From Micromonospora echinospora (GTDB lineage: Bacteria > Actinomycetota > Actinomycetes > Mycobacteriales > Micromonosporaceae): a stretch of DNA of 64,000 nucleotides. A model generated the notes under the pieces. That model made no database searches. It worked only from the letters and a program-made list of their open reading frames with translations, and was not told where the DNA came from. Shown here piece after piece: positions 16,531 through 25,329 of the stretch. Every line of letters starts with the position of its first letter. Positions within the stretch are counted from its first letter, which is position 1. Location of the stretch: assembly GCF_014203425.1 (NCBI RefSeq), contig NZ_JACHJC010000001.1, positions 248,001 through 312,000 of the forward strand, in the 5' to 3' direction. A program made the position numbers and the translations under genes.

Positions 16531-18303
16531 TCAGGCCCGCACCCGGTCGTCGGCCCGGCGCGCGGCCCGCACGCCGTCGGTGAGTTCTTCGTGCTCGGCG
16601 CCGAGGGCACCGGTCAGGAAGAGCATCCGGGCCAGGCCGCGCTGGATCTTGCCACTGGTCGTGCGGGGCACCGTGCCGGGACGGACCAGCACCACGCTGA
16701 CCGCGCCGGTCCCGAACTCCCGCGACAGCACCTGGCGGACGGCGGTGACGACGGCGGCGCGGCCCGCCGGGTCGAGGGACCGGGACCGGCACTCCTGCAC
16801 CACCACCAGTTCCTCGTACGGCACCTCGACGGTGAAGGCGGCACCGACACCTCGGGACAGGCTCTCGTCCACCGCGCGCACCGTCACCTCGATGTCGTGC
16901 GGGTACAGGTTGCGGCCGTTGACGATCAGCAGTTCCTTGATCCGGCCGGTCACGTAGAGCTGGCCGTCGCGCAGCAGGCCCAGGTCCCCGGTACGCAGGA
17001 AGCCGCCCTCGCCGTCGGCCAGCTCGTTGTCGAACACCTCCCGGGTGGCCTCCGGGTCGGCCCAGTAACCGCGCGCCACGCTGGCGCCACGCAGCCAGAT
17101 CTCGCCGATCCGGTCGGGCGGTTGCGGCAGCCGGGTGGCCGGATCGACGATCCTGATGTCGAACTCCGGAGTGGACTCGCCGCTGCTCACGAGTTCGCGC
17201 ACCGGCTCCGGGTGGCCGGCTCCGACCGGTGTCACGACGTTCCGTTCCAGCTCTTCGGCGTCGACAGTGAGCACCACCGGCGGGCGGCCGATGGTGGCGC
17301 CGCTGACGCTGAGCGTGATCTCGGCCAGACCGTACCCGGGGCAGATGGCCTCCGGCCGCAGCCCGGCGGCGGCGAATCGACTGCCGAACGCGGCCAGGGT
17401 GGCCGCCTGCACCGGTTCCGAGCCGTTGACCGCGCGCTTCCACCGGGACAGGTCGACGCCGGCGATCTGCTCGTCGGTGATCCGCCGGGTGCACAGGTCG
17501 TACGCGAAGTTCGGCGCCGGAGAGATCTCGATGTCGTGCCGGTCGATCAGCCGGAGCCAGGTGGCGGGGCGTTTGAGGAACGTGGTGGCCGACATCCCGA
17601 CGCTGCACCCGCCCCGCGAGAGGGGGGCCAGCAACTGCCCGATCAGGCCGAAGTCGTGGTACATGGGCAGCCATCCGCCGACGCGTACACCTTCGCCGCC
17701 GCCGAGGATCTCGTTGAACGCCCGCAGGTTGGGCAGCAGGTTCGCGTGGTCCACGACGACCCCCTTGGGGTCGCTGGTGGAGCCGGAGGTGTACTGCAGA
17801 AAGGCGATGGTGGACCCGTCGACGGCCGGCCGCCGCCATGCCGCCGCCCGATCCGGGGGGATGTCGTCGAAGGCCAGGCACGGTACGTCGGACAGCCCGG
17901 ACTCGCCCGCCCAGTCGCGAACCGCGTCGAGGGCCGCGGCGTCGGTGACCACCGCGGCCACCTGGGCGTTGTGCGCGATGCCGGCCAGCCGCTCCCGTTG
18001 CCGGCGATATCCGTCCGGCAGCGGGGCCGGGACCGGGATCGCACCGGCGTGCTGGACGCCGAGGAAGTTCTCGGCGAAGGCGGTGCCGGGCTCGTTCAGC
18101 ACGAGCACCCGGTCACCGGCGCGGACGGTGTCGGCGAGCAGCACGGCGATCTGCCGGGCCCGGGCGGCCAGGTCGGCCCACGACACCGTACGCACCCCGG
18201 CGTCGCCCGGTCCGGGATCGGTGTCGAAGATCAACGCCGGTCGCTCCGGGTGGACGGCGGCACGCTCCTGCAGCAGGTCGACGAACGTTTCGTGGTCGGG
18301 CAT
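16531..18303 (-). CDS. Fatty acyl-AMP ligase (FAAL)
   Basis: A 590-residue adenylate-forming enzyme that activates a fatty acid as acyl-AMP and passes it to a carrier protein. The ATP loop is QYTSGSTSDPKGVVVDH near residue 165. Family-specific signatures are WLPMYHDFGLIGQLLAPL and APNFAYDLCTRRI. YGLAEITLSVSG is the A5 motif, and the C-terminal catalytic Lys is in RTTSGKIQRGL. These segments fit FAALs rather than CoA ligases. ATG at 18303 with GGGGAGC upstream. The acceptor is likely the carrier protein at 12833-13105. Confidence 0.92.
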   Translation of the reverse strand: MPDHETFVDLLQERAAVHPERPALIFDTDPGPGDAGVRTVSWADLAARARQIAVLLADTVRAGDRVLVLNEPGTAFAENFLGVQHAGAIPVPAPLPDGYRRQRERLAGIAHNAQVAAVVTDAAALDAVRDWAGESGLSDVPCLAFDDIPPDRAAAWRRPAVDGSTIAFLQYTSGSTSDPKGVVVDHANLLPNLRAFNEILGGGEGVRVGGWLPMYHDFGLIGQLLAPLSRGGCSVGMSATTFLKRPATWLRLIDRHDIEISPAPNFAYDLCTRRITDEQIAGVDLSRWKRAVNGSEPVQAATLAAFGSRFAAAGLRPEAICPGYGLAEITLSVSGATIGRPPVVLTVDAEELERNVVTPVGAGHPEPVRELVSSGESTPEFDIRIVDPATRLPQPPDRIGEIWLRGASVARGYWADPEATREVFDNELADGEGGFLRTGDLGLLRDGQLYVTGRIKELLIVNGRNLYPHDIEVTVRAVDESLSRGVGAAFTVEVPYEELVVVQECRSRSLDPAGRAAVVTAVRQVLSREFGTGAVSVVLVRPGTVPRTTSGKIQRGLARMLFLTGALGAEHEELTDGVRAARRADDRVRA

Positions 18304-18418
18304 CAGGCGCTCCCCGCGGGTCGGTGACGTGCCGGACCCAGCGTCGCGCCGGATCCGGCATGTGCAGAAGGCTCGATCGAGCGGGCGGTTGGGGTAGCCG
18401 AACAGGTATGCCAGGCGG

Positions 18419-19573
18419 TCACGACGCCTCCTGCCAGCCGCCGAGCCAGCCCTGCGACACCCCGGCCAGGCCGATGGCGACCAGCGCCGCACGTCGTTCG
18501 ACGGTCAGACCGGCGGCGTCCGGCTCCGCCAGGCCGGAGGTGATCCAACTGGTCATCGCGGCCTGGGCGAGCCCGGCCCCGACGGCTGCCGGGGGCCCGA
18601 CCCCGTCCGCCTCGCCGCGGCGGACCGTCACCGCGTCCGCGCCGAGCAGGTAGCCGGCCGCCCACACCTCCAGGGCGAGTCGCCAGGGCAGGCCCGAGGG
18701 TAGGCCGGTGACCCCGAGCAGGCGGTCGAACCCGTCCACCACCTGACTCACGGTCAGCCCGACCAGGCCGCAGTGATCAGCCCAGTACCAGCCGAAACCG
18801 TGTTCGACCGGTTCCCCGCTGCCGGGTCGCAGCGGCCGCAACAGGCACCGGCTGCGATGCAGCTGCACGGTGTAGGGCAGCTTCTCGTCGGAGCGGCACC
18901 GCCGTGCCAGGGCCTCCTCGGCGCTCGTGCTGAACTGCCAGTACGTCGGCGACAGGACCGGAGCCGGCAGGAAGACGGTGGCGTGGAACCGGCCCGGATG
19001 CCCGACGATCGTCGGATCGAACCGGTGATCGACCAGGTGCGGCACGGTCCCGACGACCGGGATGCCGGCCTCCCGGCAGAACATCACCACCATCTCGTCG
19101 TCGTCCTTGACGTCGTCCGGAATCCCGGCCAGGTAGTCGGCCAGCTCCCGGGCCACCCGCACCGGCAGGACGAACCCCTGGGTGGGGGTCCACTCGAACA
19201 GCGACAGCGGCGCGAACGGCCAACCGGCGATCACCGCGCGGCGGACCAGGTACGAGTTCTGCGGGCTGTCCCAGTGCGAGTAGAGCGAGATGCCGTGTTC
19301 CGGACGGGCCGCGATCGCGTGGTGGACCTGGGTGGCGAAGCTCCGGATCAGCCGGATGTCGTCCTGCAGCACCAGGTGGTGGGTGGCGCCGTCGGCGACG
19401 GCGCGCCAGGCCACCTTGGCGGTACGCAACGGGCTGGGCACCCCGTCCGGGTCCGGATCGGTGACCACCCGGGCGGTCAGCGGGGCGCAGTCGCGCACGA
19501 GCGGTGGGATGCGCTCCCGCCGGCGCGGGTGGTGCATGATCGCCACGCTGAGCCGGATCTCGGCGGCCGTCAC
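18419..19573 (-). CDS. Glycosyltransferase-like protein (GT25-like)
   Basis: A 384-residue protein with an N-terminal Rossmann-like half. The motif HHLVLQDDIRLIRSF near residue 80 has the DD metal-binding signature seen in GT25 and related transferases, and ARELADYLAGIPDDVKDDDE follows further on. The C-terminal third is helical and unrecognised. GTG at 19573 overlaps the Gfo/Idh stop as GTGA. It sits at the head of the acyl-ligase operon and may add a sugar or cyclitol; donor and acceptor are unknown. The 115 bases between its stop and the FAAL start show no gene. Confidence 0.6.
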   Translation of the reverse strand: MTAAEIRLSVAIMHHPRRRERIPPLVRDCAPLTARVVTDPDPDGVPSPLRTAKVAWRAVADGATHHLVLQDDIRLIRSFATQVHHAIAARPEHGISLYSHWDSPQNSYLVRRAVIAGWPFAPLSLFEWTPTQGFVLPVRVARELADYLAGIPDDVKDDDEMVVMFCREAGIPVVGTVPHLVDHRFDPTIVGHPGRFHATVFLPAPVLSPTYWQFSTSAEEALARRCRSDEKLPYTVQLHRSRCLLRPLRPGSGEPVEHGFGWYWADHCGLVGLTVSQVVDGFDRLLGVTGLPSGLPWRLALEVWAAGYLLGADAVTVRRGEADGVGPPAAVGAGLAQAAMTSWITSGLAEPDAAGLTVERRAALVAIGLAGVSQGWLGGWQEAS

Positions 19574-20604
19574 CGCGCTTCCGCGGCCGAGAGGCCGGCC
19601 GGCACGACCGGCTCCCCACCACGGGTCGCCGACCGGTAGGCCGCCTCGATCAGCGCCGTCGTGGTGACGACCTCCCGCATCGGCCGGTCCCAGCCGGTAC
19701 CCGCGGCTACCAGGCCGGCGAAGTCGGCGAACATACCGGGGAACCACTCCTGGTGGGTCTGGTCCCGGTTCGGCGGGGCCAGGTCGGTGCGCTCCAGCCC
19801 GTCCGCCGTACGCACCTCGGCCATCCCGTCGTGCACGTCGGCGGCGCCGTCCGGGCCGCTGACCAGATAGCGGTTCGACCGGGTGTCACTGACCCAGCTC
19901 AGGTCGATCTCGCAGGTCCCGGCGTCGCCGAACTCCAGGTCCAGCCGGGCGGCCACGTCCATCCCGGCGGTGGCGTCGCCGTCCGCCCACTGCGCGACGC
20001 AGGAGACCGTCCGGGGCGCCTCGCCGAAGAGCTGGGTGGCCATGTACGCGCAGTGCGTCCCGTGGTCGAGCATGATCCCGCCCCGCGCCACCGAGATGTC
20101 CCGACGCCAGTCCGGTTGCCATCCCGGCACTCCGCGGGCGTGCGAGTCACGGGCGATCCGGAACCGGGCCCGCAACGGGCCGCCGAGCCGCCCGCCGGCG
20201 ACCGCGCCGGTGAGCACCCGCATCATCGGCGAGAAGCCGTAGTTGTGCGCGGGGTAGAGCAGCAGGCCCCGGTCCCGGGCCAGGTCGATCAGGTCGAGCG
20301 CCTCGTCGGTGCGCACCGCGACCGGCTTCTCGCAGATCACGTGCAGGCCGGCGGCGAGCGCCTCGCGTTCCAGCTCGACGTGATGGTTCGGTGGGGTGCA
20401 GATGTCGACAGCGTCCACCGGCTGGGCGGCGAGCAGCTCGGCCAGTGTCGGGTAGGTGGCCAGGCCGGGGTCGAGCTGCCGGGCCCGGGCCCGCCGCTCC
20501 GGCGACGGGTCGAGCACCGCGACGACCCGGCCGGCGGTGACCGTACGGTATGCGTGCAGTCGCCCTTCCCCAGCGGTGCCGAAACCGATGACGGCGATCC
20601 TCAT
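19570..20604 (-). CDS. Gfo/Idh/MocA family oxidoreductase
   Basis: A 344-residue NAD(P)-dependent dehydrogenase for sugars or cyclitols. It opens with the Rossmann motif VIGFGTAGEGR, then shows DAVDICTPPNHHVE, the family signature CEKPVAV near residue 95, and the active-site His region MLDHGTHCAYM near residue 178. The family includes inositol 2-dehydrogenases, which is notable given the inositol synthase and monophosphatase nearby. Overlaps the aminotransferase stop (ATGA) and the glycosyltransferase-like start, so all are one operon. Confidence 0.88.
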   Translation of the reverse strand: MRIAVIGFGTAGEGRLHAYRTVTAGRVVAVLDPSPERRARARQLDPGLATYPTLAELLAAQPVDAVDICTPPNHHVELEREALAAGLHVICEKPVAVRTDEALDLIDLARDRGLLLYPAHNYGFSPMMRVLTGAVAGGRLGGPLRARFRIARDSHARGVPGWQPDWRRDISVARGGIMLDHGTHCAYMATQLFGEAPRTVSCVAQWADGDATAGMDVAARLDLEFGDAGTCEIDLSWVSDTRSNRYLVSGPDGAADVHDGMAEVRTADGLERTDLAPPNRDQTHQEWFPGMFADFAGLVAAGTGWDRPMREVVTTTALIEAAYRSATRGGEPVVPAGLSAAEAR

Positions 20605-21965
20605 GCCGGTACCTCCTCGAGGTGCTGGGGCGCCGCGCCGTCGATCAGGACGCGGCGGATGATCTCGACGGCCTGCTCGGCCAGCTCCGCGTCCACGTTC
20701 AGCGGTGGGTAGAGGCGCAGCGTGGTGCCTCCGGTCATCACCAGCACCCCGGCGTCGACCAGTGCCAGGAACGTCTCCCGGAAGGTGCCCTTGTCCAGTG
20801 GCCGGCGGGACCGCTTGTCGGCGACCAGCTCGATGCCGATCGCGAAACCGGCGCCGCGGACGTCGCCGACCAGCGGGGACTCGTCGACCAGCGGCTCGAG
20901 TGCGGCCAGCATCTCGGCGCCGAGCTTGCTCACGTGGCTGGGCAGGTCCTCGTCGACCAGCACGTCGGTGGTGGTGGCGACCGCCCGGCAGGCCAGCGGG
21001 AACGCGCCGAAGCTGGACGAGCTCGCGCTCGGGTCGGCGAACGGACTGGCGGCCATCAGCTCCGCGGTGGAGATCACCCCGGTGACCGGGTATCCGGCGC
21101 CCATCCCCTTGCCGACCGTGACGATGTCCGGCGCCACCTCGTCACGCATGAAGGCGAACGACTCACCGGTACGGCCGAAACCGGTCATCATCTCGTCGAC
21201 GATCAGCAACGCGTCGAACTCGTCGGCGACCGAGGCCAGCGCGGCCAGGTAGCCCGGTGGCGGCACCACGTTGCCCGACCGGCCCTGCACCGGCTCGACG
21301 ACGAGGGCGGCCAGTGAGCCGGTGGAGTTCTCCTTGATGGTCTCCCGCACGGTCTCCACGCAGGCGTAGCCACAACTCGGGAAGGTCATCTTCAGCGGGC
21401 AGTGGTAGCAGTTGGCGTACGGTGCGCTGAAATAGCCGGAGGGCAGCGGGCCGAGACCGGCCCGTGCCCCCGCGGTGAGCGCCAGGCTGCCCAGCGTCTT
21501 GCCGTGAAAGCCACCCCAGAACGACAGGAACTCGTGCTTGCCGGTGACCGACTTGGCCAGCCGCAGCGCCGCTTCCACCGCCTCGGTGCCGCCGCTGTAG
21601 AGCTGGATCCGGTCCAGCGGCGGCGGCAGGAACCCGCGCAGCGACTCGGCCATCGCCCGGCGGCCGGCCGACCCGAACGCACCGGCCGGCGCGGTGGCGA
21701 GCTCGGCGGTGAGGGCGGCGATCAGACGCGGGTTGGCGTGGCCGATCGAGTTGACCCCGCCGGCTCCCTGGAAGTCGATGATCTCGTTGCCGTCCACGTC
21801 GACCAGGACCGCGCCGACGGCGTACTCGACGCACAACTGCGCCCAGAGCATGACGGCCTGCAGGCCGGGTCCGATCACTTCCTGCTCAGCGGCCCAGTGC
21901 TGAGCACCACGTGGCCGGTCGGGCGTACGCCCAAAACGCCGGCCGTCGCCTGAACTCTCTGCCAT
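20601..21965 (-). CDS. Class III PLP aminotransferase
   Basis: A 454-residue enzyme of the omega-amino acid:ketoacid family. Typical landmarks are YSGGTEAVEAALRLAKS (PLP phosphate site), LIVDEMMTGFGRTG and the PLP Lys in DIVTVGKGMGAGYPVTG near residue 275. The family includes 4-aminobutyrate and diaminobutyrate transaminases and aminoglycoside 6'-aminotransferases, so a terminal amine is the likely target. ATG at 21965 with GGAG close upstream. First gene of the leftward operon; the divergent monophosphatase gene starts 181 bp away. Confidence 0.9.
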   Translation of the reverse strand: MAESSGDGRRFGRTPDRPRGAQHWAAEQEVIGPGLQAVMLWAQLCVEYAVGAVLVDVDGNEIIDFQGAGGVNSIGHANPRLIAALTAELATAPAGAFGSAGRRAMAESLRGFLPPPLDRIQLYSGGTEAVEAALRLAKSVTGKHEFLSFWGGFHGKTLGSLALTAGARAGLGPLPSGYFSAPYANCYHCPLKMTFPSCGYACVETVRETIKENSTGSLAALVVEPVQGRSGNVVPPPGYLAALASVADEFDALLIVDEMMTGFGRTGESFAFMRDEVAPDIVTVGKGMGAGYPVTGVISTAELMAASPFADPSASSSSFGAFPLACRAVATTTDVLVDEDLPSHVSKLGAEMLAALEPLVDESPLVGDVRGAGFAIGIELVADKRSRRPLDKGTFRETFLALVDAGVLVMTGGTTLRLYPPLNVDAELAEQAVEIIRRVLIDGAAPQHLEEVPA

Positions 21966-22134
21966 CGCTCCGCCTCTCGGGTGCGGCCGATCCGCCGGTC
22001 ACGCCGACAGCGGACCGCTTTCCGCCCATGCTCGGGATCCGGCGGCGGGCCCGGGAGCCTCCATCGGCCACGACGAATGGGCATGCCCGGACGGCTGACA
22101 CGTCCGGGCAGCGCGGCACCGGGGCGGACGCGGT

Positions 22135-22140
22135 TAGCGT
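22135..22140 (+). promoter_or_regulatory. Possible -10 box of a leaderless promoter (TAGCGT)
   Basis: TAGCGT ends 6 bases before the GTG start of the inositol monophosphatase gene, and no Shine-Dalgarno sequence is visible. This spacing is typical of actinobacterial leaderless transcripts. The same hexamer appears before the hydrolase gene at 29011. Confidence 0.45.
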
Positions 22141-22146
22141 GGCGCC

Positions 22147-22971
22147 GTGACCAGCACGGTGCAGGACCTCATCGACGTGGCGGCGCAGTCCGCCGTGGAC
22201 GCCGGCCGGCTGGTCCGGCAGCGGTTCGGCGAGCCGACGGACGCTTCCCGGAAGCAGGCGGCCCACGACGTCGTGACCGGGACCGACCTGGCCGCCGAGG
22301 CGTTGATCCGCGCCGCGCTGGGTGACGCCGTCGCGCGCTCGACGGTGGTGGGCGAGGAAGGCGGCCGGCAGGACGGCGCCCCGACCGGACCGGACGATCC
22401 GGTGTGGCTCGTCGATCCGATCGACGGCACCTACAACTTCGTCCGGGGCATCCCGTTCTTCTGCGTGTCGATCGGACTGCGGATCGGCGGTCGTACCGTG
22501 GGCGGCTGCGTCTACGACCCGCTGCGCGAGGAGTTGTTCACCGCGGCGGACGGCCGCGCCTGGTTGAACGGCGCTGCGCTGCCCACGCGTACCTCCGCGT
22601 CGTCGGCGCCGCCGCTCGTGCTGTGCGACATCCCGAACGCCGGAGGGCCGCCGTCCACCACCGAGACCGACCTGCTGGCCGCGCTGCTCACCGCCGCCGC
22701 GGACGTGCGACGGCTCGGTTCGTCCGCGCTGGCGCTGGCGTACGTCGCGGCGGGCCGCGCCGACGTGGCCGCCAACGCGGACGTCTACGACTGGGACACC
22801 GCTGCCGGGCGGGCTCTGGTCACCGCCACGGGCGGCGGTTACCTGAGCCATCCCGATCCGCTGCCGACCCGGCGGCGGGGCAGCTTCGTCGCATGGGCCC
22901 CCGCGTACGGGACCCTCGGCCGCGCGGTCGGCGAGGCCCTGCACCCCGACAGCTTCGCGGAGGTCGTGTGA
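22147..22971 (+). CDS. Inositol monophosphatase family protein
   Basis: A 274-residue Mg-dependent phosphatase. The metal-binding signature is WLVDPIDGTYNFVRGIPFF near residue 90, preceded by VGEEGG and followed by the second motif YDWDTAAGRAL near residue 218. Substrates in the family are inositol phosphates, histidinol phosphate or related sugar phosphates. With the inositol-phosphate synthase at 4507 it could deliver free inositol to the neighbouring pathway. Start GTG at 22147; overlaps the sulfotransferase gene as GTGA. Confidence 0.88.
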   Translation: MTSTVQDLIDVAAQSAVDAGRLVRQRFGEPTDASRKQAAHDVVTGTDLAAEALIRAALGDAVARSTVVGEEGGRQDGAPTGPDDPVWLVDPIDGTYNFVRGIPFFCVSIGLRIGGRTVGGCVYDPLREELFTAADGRAWLNGAALPTRTSASSAPPLVLCDIPNAGGPPSTTETDLLAALLTAAADVRRLGSSALALAYVAAGRADVAANADVYDWDTAAGRALVTATGGGYLSHPDPLPTRRRGSFVAWAPAYGTLGRAVGEALHPDSFAEVV

Positions 22972-23702
22972 CACGCCGGCGCTTTCTGATCATGGGCGGC
23001 ATGCACCGCAGCGGCACCACCCTGCTGGCCGCGCTGGTCGGCACGAATCCGCAGGTGGCCGGGTTCCGGCAGACCGGCGCGCCGATGGACGAGGGTCAGT
23101 ACCTGCAGACCGTCTGCCCCTACGACGAGCAGCACGGCGGTCCGGGGCGGTTCGCGTACGCGCCCGGGGCGCACATGACCGAGCATCACGAGCTGGCCAG
23201 CCCGGCCACCGCCCGGCTGCTGCGCGAGCAGTGGGACCGCTACCTGGATCCCGGCCGCCCGGTCGTGCTGGAGAAGTCGCCACCCAACCTGTTGCGCTTC
23301 CGGTTCTTCCAGCGGCTCTTCCCGGGCTCCCGGTTCGTGCTGGTCAAGCGGCACCCGGTGGCAGTGGCGATGAGCACCCGGAAGTGGACGCCGGCGCTGA
23401 CCGTGCGGCAGCTCGTCGAACACTGGCTGCACGCCCACGAGCTGGCCCGGGCCGACGCCACACACCTCGACGCGATGTTGACCGTCCGCTACGAGGACCT
23501 GATGGACGACCCGGACCGGACGTTGGGGGCCGTCGCGGCCTTCGGCGGCCTTCCACCCGTCTTCGACGTCGGCGACCTGGACCGGGACACGAACACCCGC
23601 TACCTGCGGGCATGGCGGCAGGGCCCGGGGGCCGACGACGACCTCGCCGATCTCGCCGACCGGGTCGCACGGTACGGCTACCGGCTGCCCGCGCGCGCCT
23701 GA
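22968..23702 (+). CDS. Sulfotransferase family protein
   Basis: A 244-residue PAPS-dependent enzyme. The 5'-phosphosulfate loop is GGMHRSGTTLLAALVG near residues 9-24 and the 3'-phosphate site is FVLVKRHPVAVAMSTRKW near residue 125. GTG at 22968 overlaps the monophosphatase stop. The acceptor may be the product of the divergent biosynthetic operon, which would then be sulfated; this is inference from position. Confidence 0.85.
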   Translation: MTRRRFLIMGGMHRSGTTLLAALVGTNPQVAGFRQTGAPMDEGQYLQTVCPYDEQHGGPGRFAYAPGAHMTEHHELASPATARLLREQWDRYLDPGRPVVLEKSPPNLLRFRFFQRLFPGSRFVLVKRHPVAVAMSTRKWTPALTVRQLVEHWLHAHELARADATHLDAMLTVRYEDLMDDPDRTLGAVAAFGGLPPVFDVGDLDRDTNTRYLRAWRQGPGADDDLADLADRVARYGYRLPARA

Positions 23703-23729
23703 ACCGGCTTCGACCGAGAGGGAGAACGG

Positions 23730-24482
23730 ATGTCCCGGTTGCTCATCGTGCACGGCACCGGCGGACCGCGGCGCTCCGACGACTCGGTCCGCCGGGAGTG
23801 GATCGGCTCAGTCGAGGACGGTCTGGCGCTGGCCGGCTATCCCGCGGTGGCGCCGGATGCCGCCCTGGTCAACCTCGACGCCCCGGACCGCGTGCCGGCC
23901 GTCGGCGACAGCGATCCGGCCGCCGAGGCCGCACTGTTGCGGCGCTGCTGGCGGGCCGCCACCTTCGACACCGAGGCCGGTGCGGAGCCGGTCGACGGGG
24001 ACGCGTTGGCCGGCCGGCTGGCCTGGTCCCGATACTTCTGCGGGCTGACCGCCGAGGAGCTGACCGGGACCCTGCGTCAGGTGCTGGCGTTCGCCGCCGG
24101 CGCGACGGCCGGGCACGCCGCGATCGACGCCGTGCGCGCCGCGCTCACCCCGGACACCGAGATCGTGATCGGCCACTGCCTGGGCGGGGTGGCCGCCGCG
24201 CTGGCCCTCGCCGACGCCGGTCCCGCCGCCCCCGCGTTGATCACAGTGGGTGCACCGCATCCTCCGGCCGTGGGACCGCCCGCCTCCGGACCGGCTGTCT
24301 GGGTGGATGTCACCGACGTGCAGGACACGCTGCTCCTGGCGGCCGGGGCCGGTCCGGCCGGCGTCACCGAAAGGGTGTCAATCGACTGCGACCCTCGACT
24401 GCGCGGCGCTCGCAACTATCTGGCCTCGCCGGAGTTCGGCAAGGTGCTCGGCAGCCTGCTGGAGACGTCTGACCGCGGCTGA
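23730..24482 (+). CDS. Alpha/beta hydrolase with Cys at the nucleophile elbow
   Basis: A 250-residue protein with the N-terminal strand LLIVHGTGG and the nucleophile elbow EIVIGHCLGGVAAALAL near residue 148. The elbow is GHCLGG instead of the usual GHSxGG, as in dienelactone-hydrolase-type Cys enzymes. It lies 27 bp after the sulfotransferase, with a short AGGGAG site, so it is probably in the same operon. It could be a proofreading thioesterase or ester hydrolase for the pathway. Confidence 0.65.
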   Translation: MSRLLIVHGTGGPRRSDDSVRREWIGSVEDGLALAGYPAVAPDAALVNLDAPDRVPAVGDSDPAAEAALLRRCWRAATFDTEAGAEPVDGDALAGRLAWSRYFCGLTAEELTGTLRQVLAFAAGATAGHAAIDAVRAALTPDTEIVIGHCLGGVAAALALADAGPAAPALITVGAPHPPAVGPPASGPAVWVDVTDVQDTLLLAAGAGPAGVTERVSIDCDPRLRGARNYLASPEFGKVLGSLLETSDRG

Positions 24483-24578
24483 CTCCGGAGCATGTCCGGA
24501 ACGAGACATGGTCCTGGATGGGGCGTGCCGCCGTCCGTTTCGATGATTCGTGTGACTCCGAGTGAGAGGAGCGCGGTC

Positions 24579-25259
24579 ATGACCGCGACGATCGTCGAAC
24601 ACCATCCGCACCGCGAGTCGGCAAGCCTGCGCATCGCACTCGTAATGATCAACGACATCCTGCGGGACGGCCTCAGCATGGCACTTCGCGGCCTGGCTCT
24701 GACCACTTCCGTCCGTTCCTACCGCTCGATGCCGGAACTGCTGACCGAGGCCGTCGACAAGCGACCGGAAGTGCTCGTCGTCAACGCGGCCGACGGCGTC
24801 GCGGGCATCGCGGCCGCCGCGCTGATCGCCCCGGAGAGCAAGATCGTCATGCTGATCCACGACGCCCATGCCGCCGAGGCGGTACTGGCGGACGGCGTCG
24901 TGGTGGACGGCTTCCTGCTTCAGCAGGACCTGTCCGGTCGCACCTTGGAGAACGCGCTCCGGGCGATCATGACCGGTGAGGTGCCGATGCCCGCGGTCCT
25001 GGCGCAGCAACTGCTGGCCCGGGCGGGCATTCGCCGTACGCCCACCTCGATGGCGCCCATCAAGCTGACGCCGCGCGAGCACGAGACGTTGTTGCTGCTT
25101 GTCGAAGGGTTGAGCAACAAGCAGATCGCGCGACGCCTCAAGATCTCCGACCACGGCGCGAAGCGGCTGGTGGCAGGGGTACTGCTCAAGCTCGGCTGCA
25201 CCAATCGGACGTCGGCGGTGGTCACCGCCATCCGTTCCGGCCTGGTGGAGTGCGCGTAG
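24579..25259 (+). CDS. LuxR-type regulator with degenerate receiver domain
   Basis: A 226-residue regulator. The N-terminal 130 residues follow the receiver fold, but the phospho-acceptor position reads EVLVVNAADGVAG, with Asn for Asp, so phosphorylation is unlikely. The C-terminal LuxR helix-turn-helix is clear: LTPREHETLLLLVEGLSNKQIARRL. ATG at 24579 is chosen because GAGAGGAG lies about 7 bases upstream. Located just after the sulfotransferase operon and convergent with a second LuxR-type gene; a pathway-specific regulator is likely. Confidence 0.85.
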   Translation: MTATIVEHHPHRESASLRIALVMINDILRDGLSMALRGLALTTSVRSYRSMPELLTEAVDKRPEVLVVNAADGVAGIAAAALIAPESKIVMLIHDAHAAEAVLADGVVVDGFLLQQDLSGRTLENALRAIMTGEVPMPAVLAQQLLARAGIRRTPTSMAPIKLTPREHETLLLLVEGLSNKQIARRLKISDHGAKRLVAGVLLKLGCTNRTSAVVTAIRSGLVECA

Positions 25260-25289
25260 GGCGGGCGGCGCCGGGCGACCGTACACAGA

Positions 25290-25318
25290 GGTGGCGGCAC
25301 CGCAGCGGTGCCGCCACC
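25290..25318. terminator. Bidirectional hairpin terminator
   Basis: GGTGGCGGCACCG at 25290-25302 pairs perfectly with 25306-25318 around a 3-base loop. It lies between the two convergent LuxR-type regulator genes. Confidence 0.75.
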
Positions 25319-25329
25319 CGCACGGTCCC

